Assembly (NCBI RefSeq): GCF_001874525.1
Contig: NZ_LKAQ01000004.1
Span: 2,261,590-2,325,589 of the forward strand
Length of the DNA stretch: 64,000 nt
Direction of reading: 5' to 3'
Source of the DNA: Pseudodesulfovibrio hydrargyri
Lineage (GTDB): Bacteria > Desulfobacterota > Desulfovibrionia > Desulfovibrionales > Desulfovibrionaceae
Made by a program: the position numbers and the translations under genes. Shown piece by piece: positions 41,999-51,245 of this stretch. The notes under the pieces are model-generated. The model made no database searches. It was not told the origin of the DNA and saw nothing but the letters and a program-made list of their open reading frames with translations. How positions within the stretch are numbered: position 1 is the first letter of the stretch; the number at the start of each line of letters is the position of its first letter.

Positions 41999-42880
41999 TC
42001 AGCGGCGGAAGACGATGGTCTTGTTGCCGTCCACGATGACCCGGTCCTCCAGGTGCCACTTCACGGCCCGGGCCAGGACGTGGCGTTCGATGTCGCCGCC
42101 GAGCCGCTTCAGGTCGTCCACGTCGTGGCTGTGGGTCACGCGGATGACGTCCTGCTCGATGATCGGGCCCTCGTCCAGTTTCTCGGTGACGTAGTGGGCC
42201 GTGGCCCCGATGAGCTTGACGCCGCGTTCGTGCGCCCTGCGGTACGGGTCCGCGCCCACGAAGGCGGGCAGGAACGAGTGGTGGATGTTGATGATCCGGT
42301 TGGCGAAGCGCTTGACGAAATCCGAGGTCAGAATCTGCATGTACCGGGCCAGCACGATGAGGTCGGCCTGGCCGTCCATGAGCTCGATCATGGCGTCCTC
42401 GGCCGAGACCTTGTCGCGCAGGGACGGGCCCACGGGCACGTGGTGGAAGGGCACGTCGAAATTCTCCACCTCGCGGCGCAGGGTCGGGTGGTTGGAGATG
42501 ACCATGGCCACCTCGGTCTCCAGGTCGCCGCGCTTCCAGCGCCAGAGCAGCTCCATCAGGGCGTGGTCCACCTTGGAGCAGAGGATGACCATCTTCTTGG
42601 GCACCCAGACCGGGTTCAGGGACCAGTCCATGACAAAGCCGTTGGTGACCTCCTCGGCGAACTCGCGGCGCAGTTCGTCCAGGCCGTCCATGTCCAGGCC
42701 GGGCAGGAAGAACTCGTTGCGCATGAAGAACCGGCCGCCCTCGGGGTCGGTGGAGTGCTGGTCCGAGTGGATGATGTTGGCGTTCTTGCGGTGCAGGTAG
42801 CCGGAGACCGCGGCGACGATGCCGGGCTGGTCCGGGCAGGTGATCAGCAGCCTGACGGTGCTTTCCTTGGATTCGGTCAT
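41999..42880 (-). CDS. purU: Formyltetrahydrofolate deformylase
   Basis: The 293-aa enzyme hydrolyses 10-formyl-THF to formate and THF, balancing one-carbon pools and supplying formate for purines. An N-terminal ACT domain (LLITCPDQPGIVAAVSGYL, residues 11-29) precedes the formyltransferase-like domain with NIHHSFLPAFVGADPY, catalytic Asn and His, and the terminal Asp region HSHDVDDLKRLGGDIE. Length and order are standard. It is convergent with the LysR gene, with 15 bp between stops. Confidence 0.94.
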   Translation of the reverse strand: MTESKESTVRLLITCPDQPGIVAAVSGYLHRKNANIIHSDQHSTDPEGGRFFMRNEFFLPGLDMDGLDELRREFAEEVTNGFVMDWSLNPVWVPKKMVILCSKVDHALMELLWRWKRGDLETEVAMVISNHPTLRREVENFDVPFHHVPVGPSLRDKVSAEDAMIELMDGQADLIVLARYMQILTSDFVKRFANRIINIHHSFLPAFVGADPYRRAHERGVKLIGATAHYVTEKLDEGPIIEQDVIRVTHSHDVDDLKRLGGDIERHVLARAVKWHLEDRVIVDGNKTIVFRR

Positions 42881-43069
42881 GGTCTTGATTGCCTTTGCTG
42901 GAAAAAGTTCGGTCCGGCCGGGGCCGGGCGCAAGGTTGCGCTGTACCCCAATTGACGCCCGAATAAAAGCCTTTTCCTCGCCCGCCGCCCGATAGGGGTT
43001 GGCAAGGACCGGTTTCGGCAGTATAGGCAGGGCTGGCAATTTTTGACGACAACCACAGATGAGGAACGC

Positions 43070-43693
43070 ATGTCTGAATCCGCTTTGCAGAAAGTGATGG
43101 ATCACGCCTCGGCCGGGCTGGCCGCGCGCAAGGCCTTTTTCGACACCAAGGCGGAGCTGGTGGTCGAGATCGCCCGTGCCATGGCCGTGTGCCTGGCCGG
43201 GGGCGGCAAGGTCATGTTCTGCGGCAACGGCGGGTCCGCCGCCGACAGCCAGCACCTGGCCGCCGAATTCACCAACCGGTTCCGCATGGAGCGTCCGCCC
43301 CTGCCGGGGCTGGCCCTGACCACCGACACCTCGGCCCTGACCGCCATCGGCAACGACTACAGCTTCGACGAGGTCTTTTCCAAACAGCTCCTCGCCCTGG
43401 GACGGCCCGGCGACATCCTGGTGGGCTTCTCCACCTCGGGCACCAGCACCAACATCATTCGGGCCATGCGCGAGGCCAAGCGCAACGACATCGTCACCGT
43501 GGGCATGACCGGCCAGAGCGGCGCGGAGATGGCCTCCGTGTCCGACTTCCTGGTCACCGTGCCCTCGGGCGACACCGCCGTCATCCAGGAGATCCACATC
43601 GCGGCCGGACACATGTTCTGCCACCTGGTGGACCACTTCCTGTTCGAGGCCGTGGCCGAACTGACCCCTTACCTGCCGGAACCCCGGGGATAG
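43070..43693 (+). CDS. gmhA: Phosphoheptose isomerase
   Basis: The 207-aa enzyme converts sedoheptulose 7-phosphate to heptose 7-phosphate, the first step to ADP-heptose for lipopolysaccharide. SIS-domain motifs CGNGGSAADSQHLAAEF (about 51-67) and GFSTSGTSTNIIRAM are present, with catalytic Glu and His in EIHIAAGHMFCHL. GAGGAA precedes ATG 43070. It is one of several LPS genes in the window, with lpxB and a glycosyltransferase further on. Confidence 0.94.
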   Translation: MSESALQKVMDHASAGLAARKAFFDTKAELVVEIARAMAVCLAGGGKVMFCGNGGSAADSQHLAAEFTNRFRMERPPLPGLALTTDTSALTAIGNDYSFDEVFSKQLLALGRPGDILVGFSTSGTSTNIIRAMREAKRNDIVTVGMTGQSGAEMASVSDFLVTVPSGDTAVIQEIHIAAGHMFCHLVDHFLFEAVAELTPYLPEPRG

Positions 43694-43759
43694 GCCCGGA
43701 ATACATATTGATGAAAACCCTCCCCGCGATCTTCGCGGGGCTTTCTCAGGCGTGAGAGG

Positions 43760-43791
43760 ATGGCCCCGACCGAGTCGGGGCCATTTTTTTG
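43760..43791 (+). terminator. Terminator after gmhA
   Basis: ATGGCCCCGAC (43760-43770) and GTCGGGGCCAT (43774-43784) flank a 3-nt loop, followed by seven T. A weaker hairpin, CCCCGCGA/TTCGCGGGG at about 43722-43740, lies just before it. Confidence 0.92.
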
Positions 43792-43824
43792 GGGCGGGCG
43801 GATGGATTTCACGGTGGGCCGTGC

Positions 43825-44532
43825 CTATGCCGCACCGAAGAACGGCTGGGCGATGAAGTAGAGCCCGAGAAGGGCGATCAGCCCGCCTGCCAGACGGCGA
43901 AAGACCATCCCGCCGCGCTGCCAGGCCGAATTGGCGAGCAGCTTCTTGACCATGGCGGTCGAGCCGCCGGCCACGGCGATGGGGATGCAGTGCCCGGTAG
44001 CGAAGAGGAGGATGAAGACGACGCCGGTGAGGATCTTTTCCTGTACCGTTATGACGGCGAGGATGGGGGCGATGAAGCCGAAAGTGCAGGACCCCGACAG
44101 CACGCCGTAGGCCAGCCCGATGACGAAGGCGCCGGACATCCCCTTCAGCTTCAGCCTGGCCATCAATCCGCCGGACAGGGCGCACCGGGACACGCCGAGC
44201 ATGTCCAGGGCGACCCAGAGGAGCACCAGCCCCACGACGATGGTCCAGTAAGGCCCCACATCGCCGAGCATGCGGCCCAGCAGTGAACAGACCACGCCGA
44301 TGGCCGCGATGGTGATGAACAGGCCGGAGGTGAACAGCAGGGCGTAGACCGAGGCCTGTCTCCCCTCGATGACCTTGTCCTGGCCCGCCACGTATCCCAC
44401 GATAAGCGGGATGGACGCCAGATGGCAGGGGCTGAACAGGACGCTGACCATACCCCAGAGAAAGCACCCGATCGCGCCGAGCAGCACCCCGCCCGTCATC
44501 CATTGGTTGATGAGGATGAATACCTGGTCCAT
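43825..44532 (-). CDS. CcdA/DsbD-type thiol-transfer membrane protein
   Basis: The 235-aa protein has six membrane helices and the paired redox cysteines of the CcdA family: Cys36 in VLFSPCHLASIP and a second in GVLSGSCTFGFIAPIL. It moves reducing equivalents from cytosolic thioredoxin to the periplasm. It is six bases downstream of a periplasmic thioredoxin gene, its probable partner. The pair could serve cytochrome c maturation or periplasmic disulfide repair. Confidence 0.87.
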   Translation of the reverse strand: MDQVFILINQWMTGGVLLGAIGCFLWGMVSVLFSPCHLASIPLIVGYVAGQDKVIEGRQASVYALLFTSGLFITIAAIGVVCSLLGRMLGDVGPYWTIVVGLVLLWVALDMLGVSRCALSGGLMARLKLKGMSGAFVIGLAYGVLSGSCTFGFIAPILAVITVQEKILTGVVFILLFATGHCIPIAVAGGSTAMVKKLLANSAWQRGGMVFRRLAGGLIALLGLYFIAQPFFGAA

Positions 44533-44538
44533 GTGAAA

Positions 44539-44961
44539 CTATTCAACGCCCAGCTCGGCCAGCTTGGCGACGATGCTCTGCTTGTCCAGATAACCGACGT
44601 GCCTATACCGTTCCTTGCCCTGCGTGTCGTAGAATATCTGCGTCGGTATCGTGGTGACGCCGTATTTGGACGCCTCTGCCCGGTGCTTCCACACGTCGAT
44701 GAAGGCGATCGCGGCACGCCCTTCGTACTCCGTGGACAATTCCTCGATGATAGGGGTCATCATCTTGCAGGGGATGCAGGAATGCGCGCCGATGTCCACC
44801 ATGGTGATCATTCCCGCTATGGGCATGGAGTGGGGCTCGCCGGAAATAAGTTCGGCCGCCGGGACCGGCGCGCCGGGCTCCTGCGCTCCGGCAGGGGCGG
44901 CGGAAAGGGCCATGCACACCAGGAGAAACAAGCAAACCGGGATCGCAATTCTTTGTACCAC
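44539..44961 (-). CDS. Periplasmic thioredoxin-like protein
   Basis: From GTG 44961 (AAAGGA eight bases upstream) the 140-aa protein has a signal peptide (LFLLVCMALSAAPAGA) and a thioredoxin fold with active site Cys62-x-x-Cys65 (HSCIPCKMMTP) and the cis-Pro in GVTTIPTQIFYD. It ends six bases before the CcdA-like gene in the same operon. It likely receives electrons from that protein to reduce periplasmic disulfides. Confidence 0.88.
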   Translation of the reverse strand: MVQRIAIPVCLFLLVCMALSAAPAGAQEPGAPVPAAELISGEPHSMPIAGMITMVDIGAHSCIPCKMMTPIIEELSTEYEGRAAIAFIDVWKHRAEASKYGVTTIPTQIFYDTQGKERYRHVGYLDKQSIVAKLAELGVE

Positions 44962-45167
44962 AAGTCGTATCCTTTCTGGGGTTGGTTGCCTAGCCGGCAG
45001 CCGCATTGCCGGACAATGGAGCCGGGCTCGGCCGTCGGAGGTAAGTTCATATTCCGTTCATCCTGCAGCGTGTTGCGGATTACATTTGGCGTTTTCTTCA
45101 ACTGTTGTTGTAAAAAAAAGACCGGTTCAGGGTGTCGCCCCTCTTGCCGGTCCCTGCTTCAGGGGGG

Positions 45168-45752
45168 TCACTTCCCGGCGCCTCCGGCGTGCTCCGCTGC
45201 CAGCATGCGCCGGAACGCCTCGGCCGCGTCGCGGACCAGTCCGGCGCTCTCGAAGACCGCCGTGGCGAAACCCACCGGGGCCGTGCCGGGCGCGGTGATC
45301 ACCCGGTTGTCGGTGACCGCCTCGGGCGCGGGCTGGAACAGTTCCGAACCGGCGTAGCCCGGCGCGTGGCGGTGGAGATAGTCCGCGTCGTTTGAGGTGT
45401 GCCGGACGTTGTCCAGAAGCCCGGCCCTGGCCAGGGCCAGCGTGCCGCCGCAGATGCCCGCCACGACCCCGCCGCGCGAATGGTGGGCCAGGAGCAGGTC
45501 GTCGAGGACCGGGGCGTCGTCGGTCTCCCAGATGGTTCCGCCGATGACGGCGATCACCCCGGGCGACCATGCGCGGATCGCCTCCACCCCTTCCGGGATG
45601 TCGGCCGACAGGCCGCCCATGGAGCGGATTTCGCCCGCCGTCGGCGCGAAAAAACGGATGTCCAGGCCGTAGAACGGCCCGCCCGCCCCGGCGATGAGGC
45701 CGTATTCCCAGTCCGCGAATCCCTGGGTGAGGATGATGGCCACTTTCTTCAT
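45168..45752 (-). CDS. DJ-1/PfpI family protein
   Basis: The 194-aa protein has the DJ-1/PfpI fold: MKKVAIILTQGFADWEYGL at the N-terminus and the nucleophile elbow GICGGT with Cys101. YajL, YhbO and glutamine-amidotransferase-like members share this scaffold; functions range from chaperone to glyoxalase. TGGGAATACGG around the start does not give a clear ribosome site. The following gene is on the same strand, 31 bp upstream. Confidence 0.85.
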   Translation of the reverse strand: MKKVAIILTQGFADWEYGLIAGAGGPFYGLDIRFFAPTAGEIRSMGGLSADIPEGVEAIRAWSPGVIAVIGGTIWETDDAPVLDDLLLAHHSRGGVVAGICGGTLALARAGLLDNVRHTSNDADYLHRHAPGYAGSELFQPAPEAVTDNRVITAPGTAPVGFATAVFESAGLVRDAAEAFRRMLAAEHAGGAGK

Positions 45753-45783
45753 GACGAAGTCCCTGCGGCTGGACGCGCGCCGG

Positions 45784-46164
45784 TCAGAAGTCCTCCCGCT
45801 TGATGCGGATGGTCAGCCCCTTTTCGCGGAGCTTCTGGGCCAGGATATTGGCGCGCTGGATGGAGGGAACCGTGCTGATGACCAACTGCGCGGTGCCGCG
45901 TTCGTCCCAGACCCAGATGTTCTCGGGCAGGACCAGGCCCGCCTTGCGGGTGGCGGCCAGCAACTGCTGCCGGGCCTCTTCGCGGCGGTCGAAGGACTCC
46001 TTGTCCAGGGGCTCGCCGCAGGCCAGGACCCACCAGCCGCGCGGGCGCAGGTTCGGGTCGGTCTCCTCGCCGAAGCTCTGGGCGGTGATCGCGGCCTGCT
46101 TGGCCCGCACCACTGCGGTCATGCGCAGGATGCTTTCTTCCAATTGCCTGATATCGTTTGGCAT
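45784..46164 (-). CDS. Small soluble protein of unknown function
   Basis: The 126-aa product from ATG 46164 (ATG 46173 is also possible, with GAGGGAA upstream) is charged and helical in the first half and has WWVLACGEPLDKESFDRREEA in the middle. No recognised domain is present. It sits 31 bp upstream of the DJ-1 gene in the same direction and may share its transcript. Confidence 0.65.
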   Translation of the reverse strand: MPNDIRQLEESILRMTAVVRAKQAAITAQSFGEETDPNLRPRGWWVLACGEPLDKESFDRREEARQQLLAATRKAGLVLPENIWVWDERGTAQLVISTVPSIQRANILAQKLREKGLTIRIKREDF

Positions 46165-46311
46165 ATTCCTCATTTCCCTCGGAGCGGCGTGAACCGGTTG
46201 CCGCAACCTATTGTTACCTCGGCCATCCGGGAATGGCAAGCAAAGCCGCAGTGCGGGGCGCGTTTTCTCAGCCCCTTGCGCCGGACCGGACGCGGATGTA
46301 TCGTGTGCAAT

Positions 46312-46734
46312 ATGGTCTACTTGTCCGGTTCCACTCCCCGGCGTACCCCCTTGCGGCGGCTGGCGCGGGTCCTCCTGGGACTCGCGGCGGTCTCGCTCAT
46401 CGTCTGGGCGCTGGCCTCCATCCCCTACGATATTCTGCGGGCCGAGCGGTCCCGCCTGTTCGGCGAGGAGGTCACCTCCGGCCTGGTCCTCAAACTGCGC
46501 ACGGACGAGGACCCGGAACATCCCCATGCCCGGGTGGTCATCGAATACACCTACGTGGACCCGGACGGCTACGCGCGCCGCGCCGAGGCCCGGCTGCCGG
46601 ACAGCCTTTGGCGGCAGTACCGGCCGGGCAGGGTCGTCAAGGTCCTGCTCGTCAAGGGACGCCCGGACATCTCGCGCATCCCGGACGAGGTCGAACCCGC
46701 CTTCCAGGTCTGGCTCAGAAATCTGATGAATTGA
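46312..46734 (+). CDS. DUF3592-like membrane-anchored protein
   Basis: The 140-aa protein has one N-terminal membrane helix (LARVLLGLAAVSLIVWALASIP) followed by a small beta-rich domain with the YTYVDPDGYARRAEARLP core (about 79-97) typical of DUF3592. Function unknown. It is convergent with the next gene, nine bases apart. Confidence 0.65.
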   Translation: MVYLSGSTPRRTPLRRLARVLLGLAAVSLIVWALASIPYDILRAERSRLFGEEVTSGLVLKLRTDEDPEHPHARVVIEYTYVDPDGYARRAEARLPDSLWRQYRPGRVVKVLLVKGRPDISRIPDEVEPAFQVWLRNLMN

Positions 46735-46743
46735 GCGGCCGGA

Positions 46744-47340
46744 TCAGCCGCCGTACTGTTTGGGAAACTTCTCTCCCATGAGGTATTCCATGGCCTCGCG
46801 GTCCACGGTGCCCGAGGCGATCAAAAACTCCAGCCCCGCGACCATGGGGTGGTAGGTGATCCCGTGCGGCAGCTCGTCCGCCGGGCCGTACAGGTACCGC
46901 TCGGCGGGCATGGCCTCGTCCACCTCGATGAGCCCGTCCCCGGCCAGGATCGAGGGCAGCACGTGGTCCAGGATGAAGCCGCCGGGCAGGGTGGTCCACA
47001 GATGATAGGTGCCCAGCGCGTCCTCGCCCGACTCGTTCTCGACCATCTTGCGGAAATGCGCGGGCGTGACCGGAAAACGCATCTCGCCGTCCATGGCCAC
47101 GTTGCCCATGGTCAGCACGCCGCCCGGAATGTGGAATTTCTTGGCCAACATGTGGAACATGCCGAAGTTCACGTTCAGCCCCTGCACCGCCCGCTGGCGG
47201 AACGGAATGTGCCCGGTCTCCTCCAGCGCGTTCAGCACTGCCTGATCCAACACCGTCGCGGTCTCGCCGACCGCGATCTCGCTCAGCCCCAGCTTCCTGC
47301 TCTGGGCCGCAGCGGCCTTGAATTCTTTTATATAGTTCAT
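46744..47340 (-). CDS. Conserved protein of unknown function
   Basis: The 198-aa protein has a basic helical start (YIKEFKAAAAQSRKLGLSEI) and a central VLTMGNVAMDGEMRFPVTPAHFRK segment. No signal, membrane helix or catalytic motif is recognised. It lies next to the AT-rich ParA gene, and its own composition is normal for the host. Confidence 0.65.
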   Translation of the reverse strand: MNYIKEFKAAAAQSRKLGLSEIAVGETATVLDQAVLNALEETGHIPFRQRAVQGLNVNFGMFHMLAKKFHIPGGVLTMGNVAMDGEMRFPVTPAHFRKMVENESGEDALGTYHLWTTLPGGFILDHVLPSILAGDGLIEVDEAMPAERYLYGPADELPHGITYHPMVAGLEFLIASGTVDREAMEYLMGEKFPKQYGG

Positions 47341-47394
47341 GTTGGTACGGGAATTATTGATCGGTAAATAGGGTCTGGTTATGCCGTATTTGAA

Positions 47395-48387
47395 TTACAG
47401 TATCTGGAGAAGTTTATTAACAATCGGAGTGAAGAGCTCTTTAGATTGCTTTGCTTTTGTTATGTGTGATCCCTTTAGGCCATCTGTTGAGTTGCAGTCG
47501 AATACTGGTTTGCGAGCTTCCAGAGAGTATGGTATCAAACTATGTAAATTTGGTATTTTGCCAATACACCAGCTTTTATTTTTCCAGTGATGGACTTGCC
47601 CGATGGGATCAAGTCTTTTGATGATGTTGTTTTTAACGGCTTTTTCTACTCGCTTACCAAATATATTCCATCCCTTGGTCATTCCAGCACTTGTGTTTCG
47701 TACATTGTGCTGTTGGGTGACGTACCCTAAAAAGGTGGGCTTCCCAACAGGAAGTTGAACCGATGTCCCTCTGTAAGAATCCTTGCACTGCTGCCATTCT
47801 CTTCGCCATGTTTCTAATTTGGCCCCGAGGTTTTGAGTTCCGCGAATAGAAAATAAATCAGGAGAAATTGGAACAATAAAAAAGTCACTAGCTATGAGCA
47901 TTGCTCTGTTCAATGCACCAAGATTTGGCCCAAGGTCAACCATCACTACGTCAGCATTTACTTTTTGTGCAGCCCAGATAACGAAACGATATATGGCTGT
48001 TTGAACTCTTAGCGCACCAGCGTCGCCACCTTTTGCTGCATTCCAAGAGTCGCCAAGAGTATCTTCAAAATCACTGAGAAGAATATCGCCTGGGATTATG
48101 TATAAATCAGGGTACGATAATTTAATTTTGGAAGGCTGACGCTTTCTAAAATCGCCAGTTCGTTCATATAGAGGCTCAACCGCATTCCAGATGCTATTCC
48201 CACGATCAGATTTCCAGCTATTTTCTAAGTCTTGGTCGCGCATTGAGTATGCAGAGAGGTTGCACTGGCTATCTAAATCAACAAGTAGCACTTTTTTCCC
48301 TTCATCCTCAAGTAAATGTGCAATGTGGTATATATATGTTGTTTTACCCACTCCGCCCTTGTTGTTGAAAATGGAAACAATTTTCAT
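47395..48387 (-). CDS. ParA/MinD-type P-loop ATPase, AT-rich, isolated
   Basis: The 330-aa protein has a deviant Walker A (KGGVGKTT, residues 10-17, with signature Lys10) and Walker motifs KVLLVDLDSQCNLS and VVMVDLGPNLGALNRA. Residues 200-330 are unusually long and lysine-rich. Base composition is far more AT-rich than both neighbours, so it looks horizontally acquired. No ParB or partner gene is adjacent. This type of single ParA-like gene is known from islands and some defence loci, but its role here is unknown. Confidence 0.75.
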   Translation of the reverse strand: MKIVSIFNNKGGVGKTTYIYHIAHLLEDEGKKVLLVDLDSQCNLSAYSMRDQDLENSWKSDRGNSIWNAVEPLYERTGDFRKRQPSKIKLSYPDLYIIPGDILLSDFEDTLGDSWNAAKGGDAGALRVQTAIYRFVIWAAQKVNADVVMVDLGPNLGALNRAMLIASDFFIVPISPDLFSIRGTQNLGAKLETWRREWQQCKDSYRGTSVQLPVGKPTFLGYVTQQHNVRNTSAGMTKGWNIFGKRVEKAVKNNIIKRLDPIGQVHHWKNKSWCIGKIPNLHSLIPYSLEARKPVFDCNSTDGLKGSHITKAKQSKELFTPIVNKLLQIL

Positions 48388-48476
48388 GTTGTGTTATCCT
48401 TGGTTGGGTTATGCTATATTTAATAGTTAAAATCGTATCACCTGTCTGCGGCTATGTCTAATTTGATTTGAATGCG

Positions 48477-48506
48477 TAATGCCCGCTGCGGGGGCAGCGG
48501 GCATTA
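48477..48506. terminator. Hairpin between ParA gene and nrdD
   Basis: TAATGCCCGCTGC (48477-48489) and GCAGCGGGCATTA (48494-48506) form a perfect 13-bp stem around GGGG. It lies 50 bp beyond the nrdD stop and 90 bp upstream of the ParA start, and probably ends the nrd transcript. Confidence 0.75.
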
Positions 48507-48556
48507 CATTCCACTATCCTCAAGCCCCTTTCCTCAAAGGGGCTGTTGGAACTCGA

Positions 48557-50614
48557 TTAGTTGCACAGGCAGTCGCTGAAGACCACGCGGTCGGTGTATT
48601 CCGCCTGTTTGCCCTTGTTCCACCGGGACACGGGGCGGTAGTAGCCCACGATGCGGGTGTAGACCTCGGCCTCCTGGCCGCAGGTGGGGCATTCGAAGTG
48701 TTCGCCCAGGATATAGCCGTGCTCCTTGCAGATGGAGAAGGTGGGCGTCACGGAGATGTACGGGATCTTGGTCTTGGAGAACGCCTTGAGGATGAAGTTC
48801 TTGAGCGACTTCGGATCGGTCACGGCCTCGCCCAGGAAGGTGTGGAACACGGTCCCGCCGGTGTACAGCGGCTGGAGCTGGTTCTGGTGTTCCAGGGCGT
48901 AGAGCACGTCCTCGGAGATGCCCACGGGCAGCTGGGTGGAGTTGGTGTAGTAGGGGGTGCCGTTGCCCTGGGTCTTGATGTCGGCGTAGAGCGACTTGTC
49001 GATCTTGGCCAGCCGGTAGCTGGTGCCTTCGGCGGGCGTGGCCTCGAGGTTGTAGAGGTTGCCGGTCTCTTCCTGGAAGCGGGCGGTGATGCGGCGCAGG
49101 TGGTTGAGGGTGCGGCGCATGAGGCGCACGCCGCCCTCGGTCTCGATGCCCTTGCCGATGAGGTTCAGGCAGGCCTCGTGGCCGCCGAGCAGGCCGATGG
49201 TCGAGAAGTGGCCCTTGTAGGCGTTCTTGAGGTAGCGCCTGGACCAGGGAAACATGCCCGATTCGAGGTTGTTGTTGATGACCTTGCGTTTGTATTCCAG
49301 GGAGTCCTTGGCCAGTTCGGCGTATTCCTCGACCAGGTCGAGGAAGTCGTCCTCGCTTTGGGCCAGATAGGCGAGCTTGGGCAGGTTCAGGGTGACCACG
49401 CCGATGGAGCCGGTCAGGTCGCCCGCGCCGAACAGGCCGCCGGTCTTGTTGCGCAGTTCGCGCAGGTCCATCTGGAGGCGGCAGCACATGGAGCGCACGT
49501 CCTCGGGGCTCAGGTCCGAGCTGATGAAGTTCTGGAAATAGGGCACGCCGTACTTGGCGGTCAGCTTCATGAGCTGTTCGCCGATCTCGGATTCCCAGGG
49601 GAAGTCCTCGGTGACGTTGTAGGTCGGGATGGGGAAGGAGAAGATGCGGTCGGAATGGTCGCCCCCGAGCATGACCTCGATGTACGCCCGGTTGATCATG
49701 TCCATCTCTTCCTGGAAGTCGCCGTAGGTCAGCTCGTCGTCGTACTTGCCGCCGATGATGGCGGGCTCCTTGGCGATGTGCTTGGGGGCCACCAGGTCGA
49801 AGGACAGGTTGGTGAACGGCGACTGGCCGCCCCAGCGCGAAGTGGTGTTCAGGTTGAAGACGAACTTCTGCATGCACTGGAGCACTTCGTCGTAGGACAA
49901 TCCGTCCTCGCGGATGAACGGGGCCAGGTAGGTGTCCACGTTGTTGAACGCCTGGGCTCCGGCCCATTCGTTCTGCAGGGTGCCCAGGAAGTTGTTCATC
50001 TGCCCCAGCGCGGTGTCGAAATGCTTGGCCGGACCGGCCGAGGCGCGGCCCTCGAGGTTGAAGCCCTCGAGCAGCAGGTCGCGCAGGGACCAGCCCGCGC
50101 AGTATCCGGCCAGGCCGAAGGAGAGGTCATGGATGTGGAAATAGCCGTGCTCGTGGGCCAGGCGGATCTCCTCGGGATATTTTTCCAGCGCGTAGCGGGC
50201 CTGGACCGTGCCGGACAGATGCAGCATGAGCCCCTGGAAGGAGTGGGTCATGTTGGCGTTTTCGTTGACCCGCCAGTCGGCCTGGTCGAGGTAGGTGTCG
50301 ATGACTTCCTTGATGTCCAGGTACGCCTCTTTCTGGGAGCGGAGCTGGCGGCGCTTTTCGCGGTACAGGATGTACTTCTTGGCGATGTCGTACTGGCGGC
50401 CCTCCATGAGGACCTGCTCGACCATGTTTTGGACGTGCTCCTGCTCGGGGATGTCCATGTCGTCGAGTTTCTTCTCGACCTTGCGGGCCAGGCGCTTGGC
50501 GAGAAGCGGGTCCTTGATCCCGCTGGCGCTGAGCGCCTTGAAAATGGCCTGTGCGATGCGATCAGTCGACCAGGTTTCCAGCCGGCCGTCTCTCTTCATG
50601 ATTTGGCTTGGCAT
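48557..50614 (-). CDS. nrdD: Anaerobic ribonucleoside-triphosphate reductase
   Basis: The 685-aa glycyl-radical enzyme makes dNTPs under anoxia. An N-terminal ATP-cone (MKRDGRLETWSTDRIAQAIF, about 6-25) senses dATP/ATP. The C-terminal end has a zinc ribbon (SICKEHG and FECPTCG) and the glycyl-radical motif RIVGYYRP, followed by conserved KGKQAEY. It overlaps nrdG by 53 bp on the same strand. An oxygen-independent enzyme fits the anaerobic lineage. Confidence 0.95.
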   Translation of the reverse strand: MPSQIMKRDGRLETWSTDRIAQAIFKALSASGIKDPLLAKRLARKVEKKLDDMDIPEQEHVQNMVEQVLMEGRQYDIAKKYILYREKRRQLRSQKEAYLDIKEVIDTYLDQADWRVNENANMTHSFQGLMLHLSGTVQARYALEKYPEEIRLAHEHGYFHIHDLSFGLAGYCAGWSLRDLLLEGFNLEGRASAGPAKHFDTALGQMNNFLGTLQNEWAGAQAFNNVDTYLAPFIREDGLSYDEVLQCMQKFVFNLNTTSRWGGQSPFTNLSFDLVAPKHIAKEPAIIGGKYDDELTYGDFQEEMDMINRAYIEVMLGGDHSDRIFSFPIPTYNVTEDFPWESEIGEQLMKLTAKYGVPYFQNFISSDLSPEDVRSMCCRLQMDLRELRNKTGGLFGAGDLTGSIGVVTLNLPKLAYLAQSEDDFLDLVEEYAELAKDSLEYKRKVINNNLESGMFPWSRRYLKNAYKGHFSTIGLLGGHEACLNLIGKGIETEGGVRLMRRTLNHLRRITARFQEETGNLYNLEATPAEGTSYRLAKIDKSLYADIKTQGNGTPYYTNSTQLPVGISEDVLYALEHQNQLQPLYTGGTVFHTFLGEAVTDPKSLKNFILKAFSKTKIPYISVTPTFSICKEHGYILGEHFECPTCGQEAEVYTRIVGYYRPVSRWNKGKQAEYTDRVVFSDCLCN

Positions 50615-51245
50615 GCTCCGGCGTCCTCCTTGGGGGAACGTATTTCTGGATTTTCAGTTCATGATTCGGGGGCAGGTAGCTTCGCGCGACGTCGATGTCG
50701 GCCTGGGTCAGGCCGGGCACCTGCGTGATGCGGAAGTAGAACGCGCCGGGCTTGGCTTCGGCCATCGCGAAGATGCGGGCCATGTTGGCGCGGGCTGCTA
50801 TTTCCGAGACGGCCTTGCCGGTCAGGGCGGGGTACTTGGCGTACGGTCCCTTGACGTCCACGGCAAAGGTGTCCACGAGCTTTTCCTCAAGGAGTTCCGC
50901 GACCACTTCGGGCCGCATGCCGTTGCTGTCCATCTTGACGGGCATGCCGGTCTTCTTGATCTCGAAGGCCAGTTCGCCGACGCCGGGCACCGTGGTGGGT
51001 TCGCCGCCGGAGATGGTCACGCCGTCCAGCCATCCGGCCCGGTCGCGCAGGTAGGCCTTGACGCGCAGCGGGTCCAGGACGGGCAGGGACTGCATGTCCC
51101 AGGCAAGCTGGAAGTTGTGGCAGGTGGGGCAGCGCAGGTTGCAGCCGCCCAGAAAGATGATGCAGGATGTCCGACCGGGCCAGTCGCACAGGCTCATGTT
51201 CTCAAAGCCTCGGACATAACTCCAGACCCCGGTGGGTTCGCTCAT
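50562..51245 (-). CDS. nrdG: Anaerobic ribonucleotide reductase activating enzyme (radical SAM)
   Basis: The 227-aa radical-SAM protein has a Cys35-x3-Cys39-x2-Cys42 motif (GGCNLRCPTCH) that ligates the [4Fe-4S] cluster and the GGEPTT SAM-binding motif. It makes the glycyl radical on NrdD. The overlap with nrdD implies coupled translation. ATG 51245 precedes the long AT-rich intergenic region that should carry the promoter. Confidence 0.93.
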   Translation of the reverse strand: MSEPTGVWSYVRGFENMSLCDWPGRTSCIIFLGGCNLRCPTCHNFQLAWDMQSLPVLDPLRVKAYLRDRAGWLDGVTISGGEPTTVPGVGELAFEIKKTGMPVKMDSNGMRPEVVAELLEEKLVDTFAVDVKGPYAKYPALTGKAVSEIAARANMARIFAMAEAKPGAFYFRITQVPGLTQADIDVARSYLPPNHELKIQKYVPPRRTPEHAKPNHEERRPAGNLVD

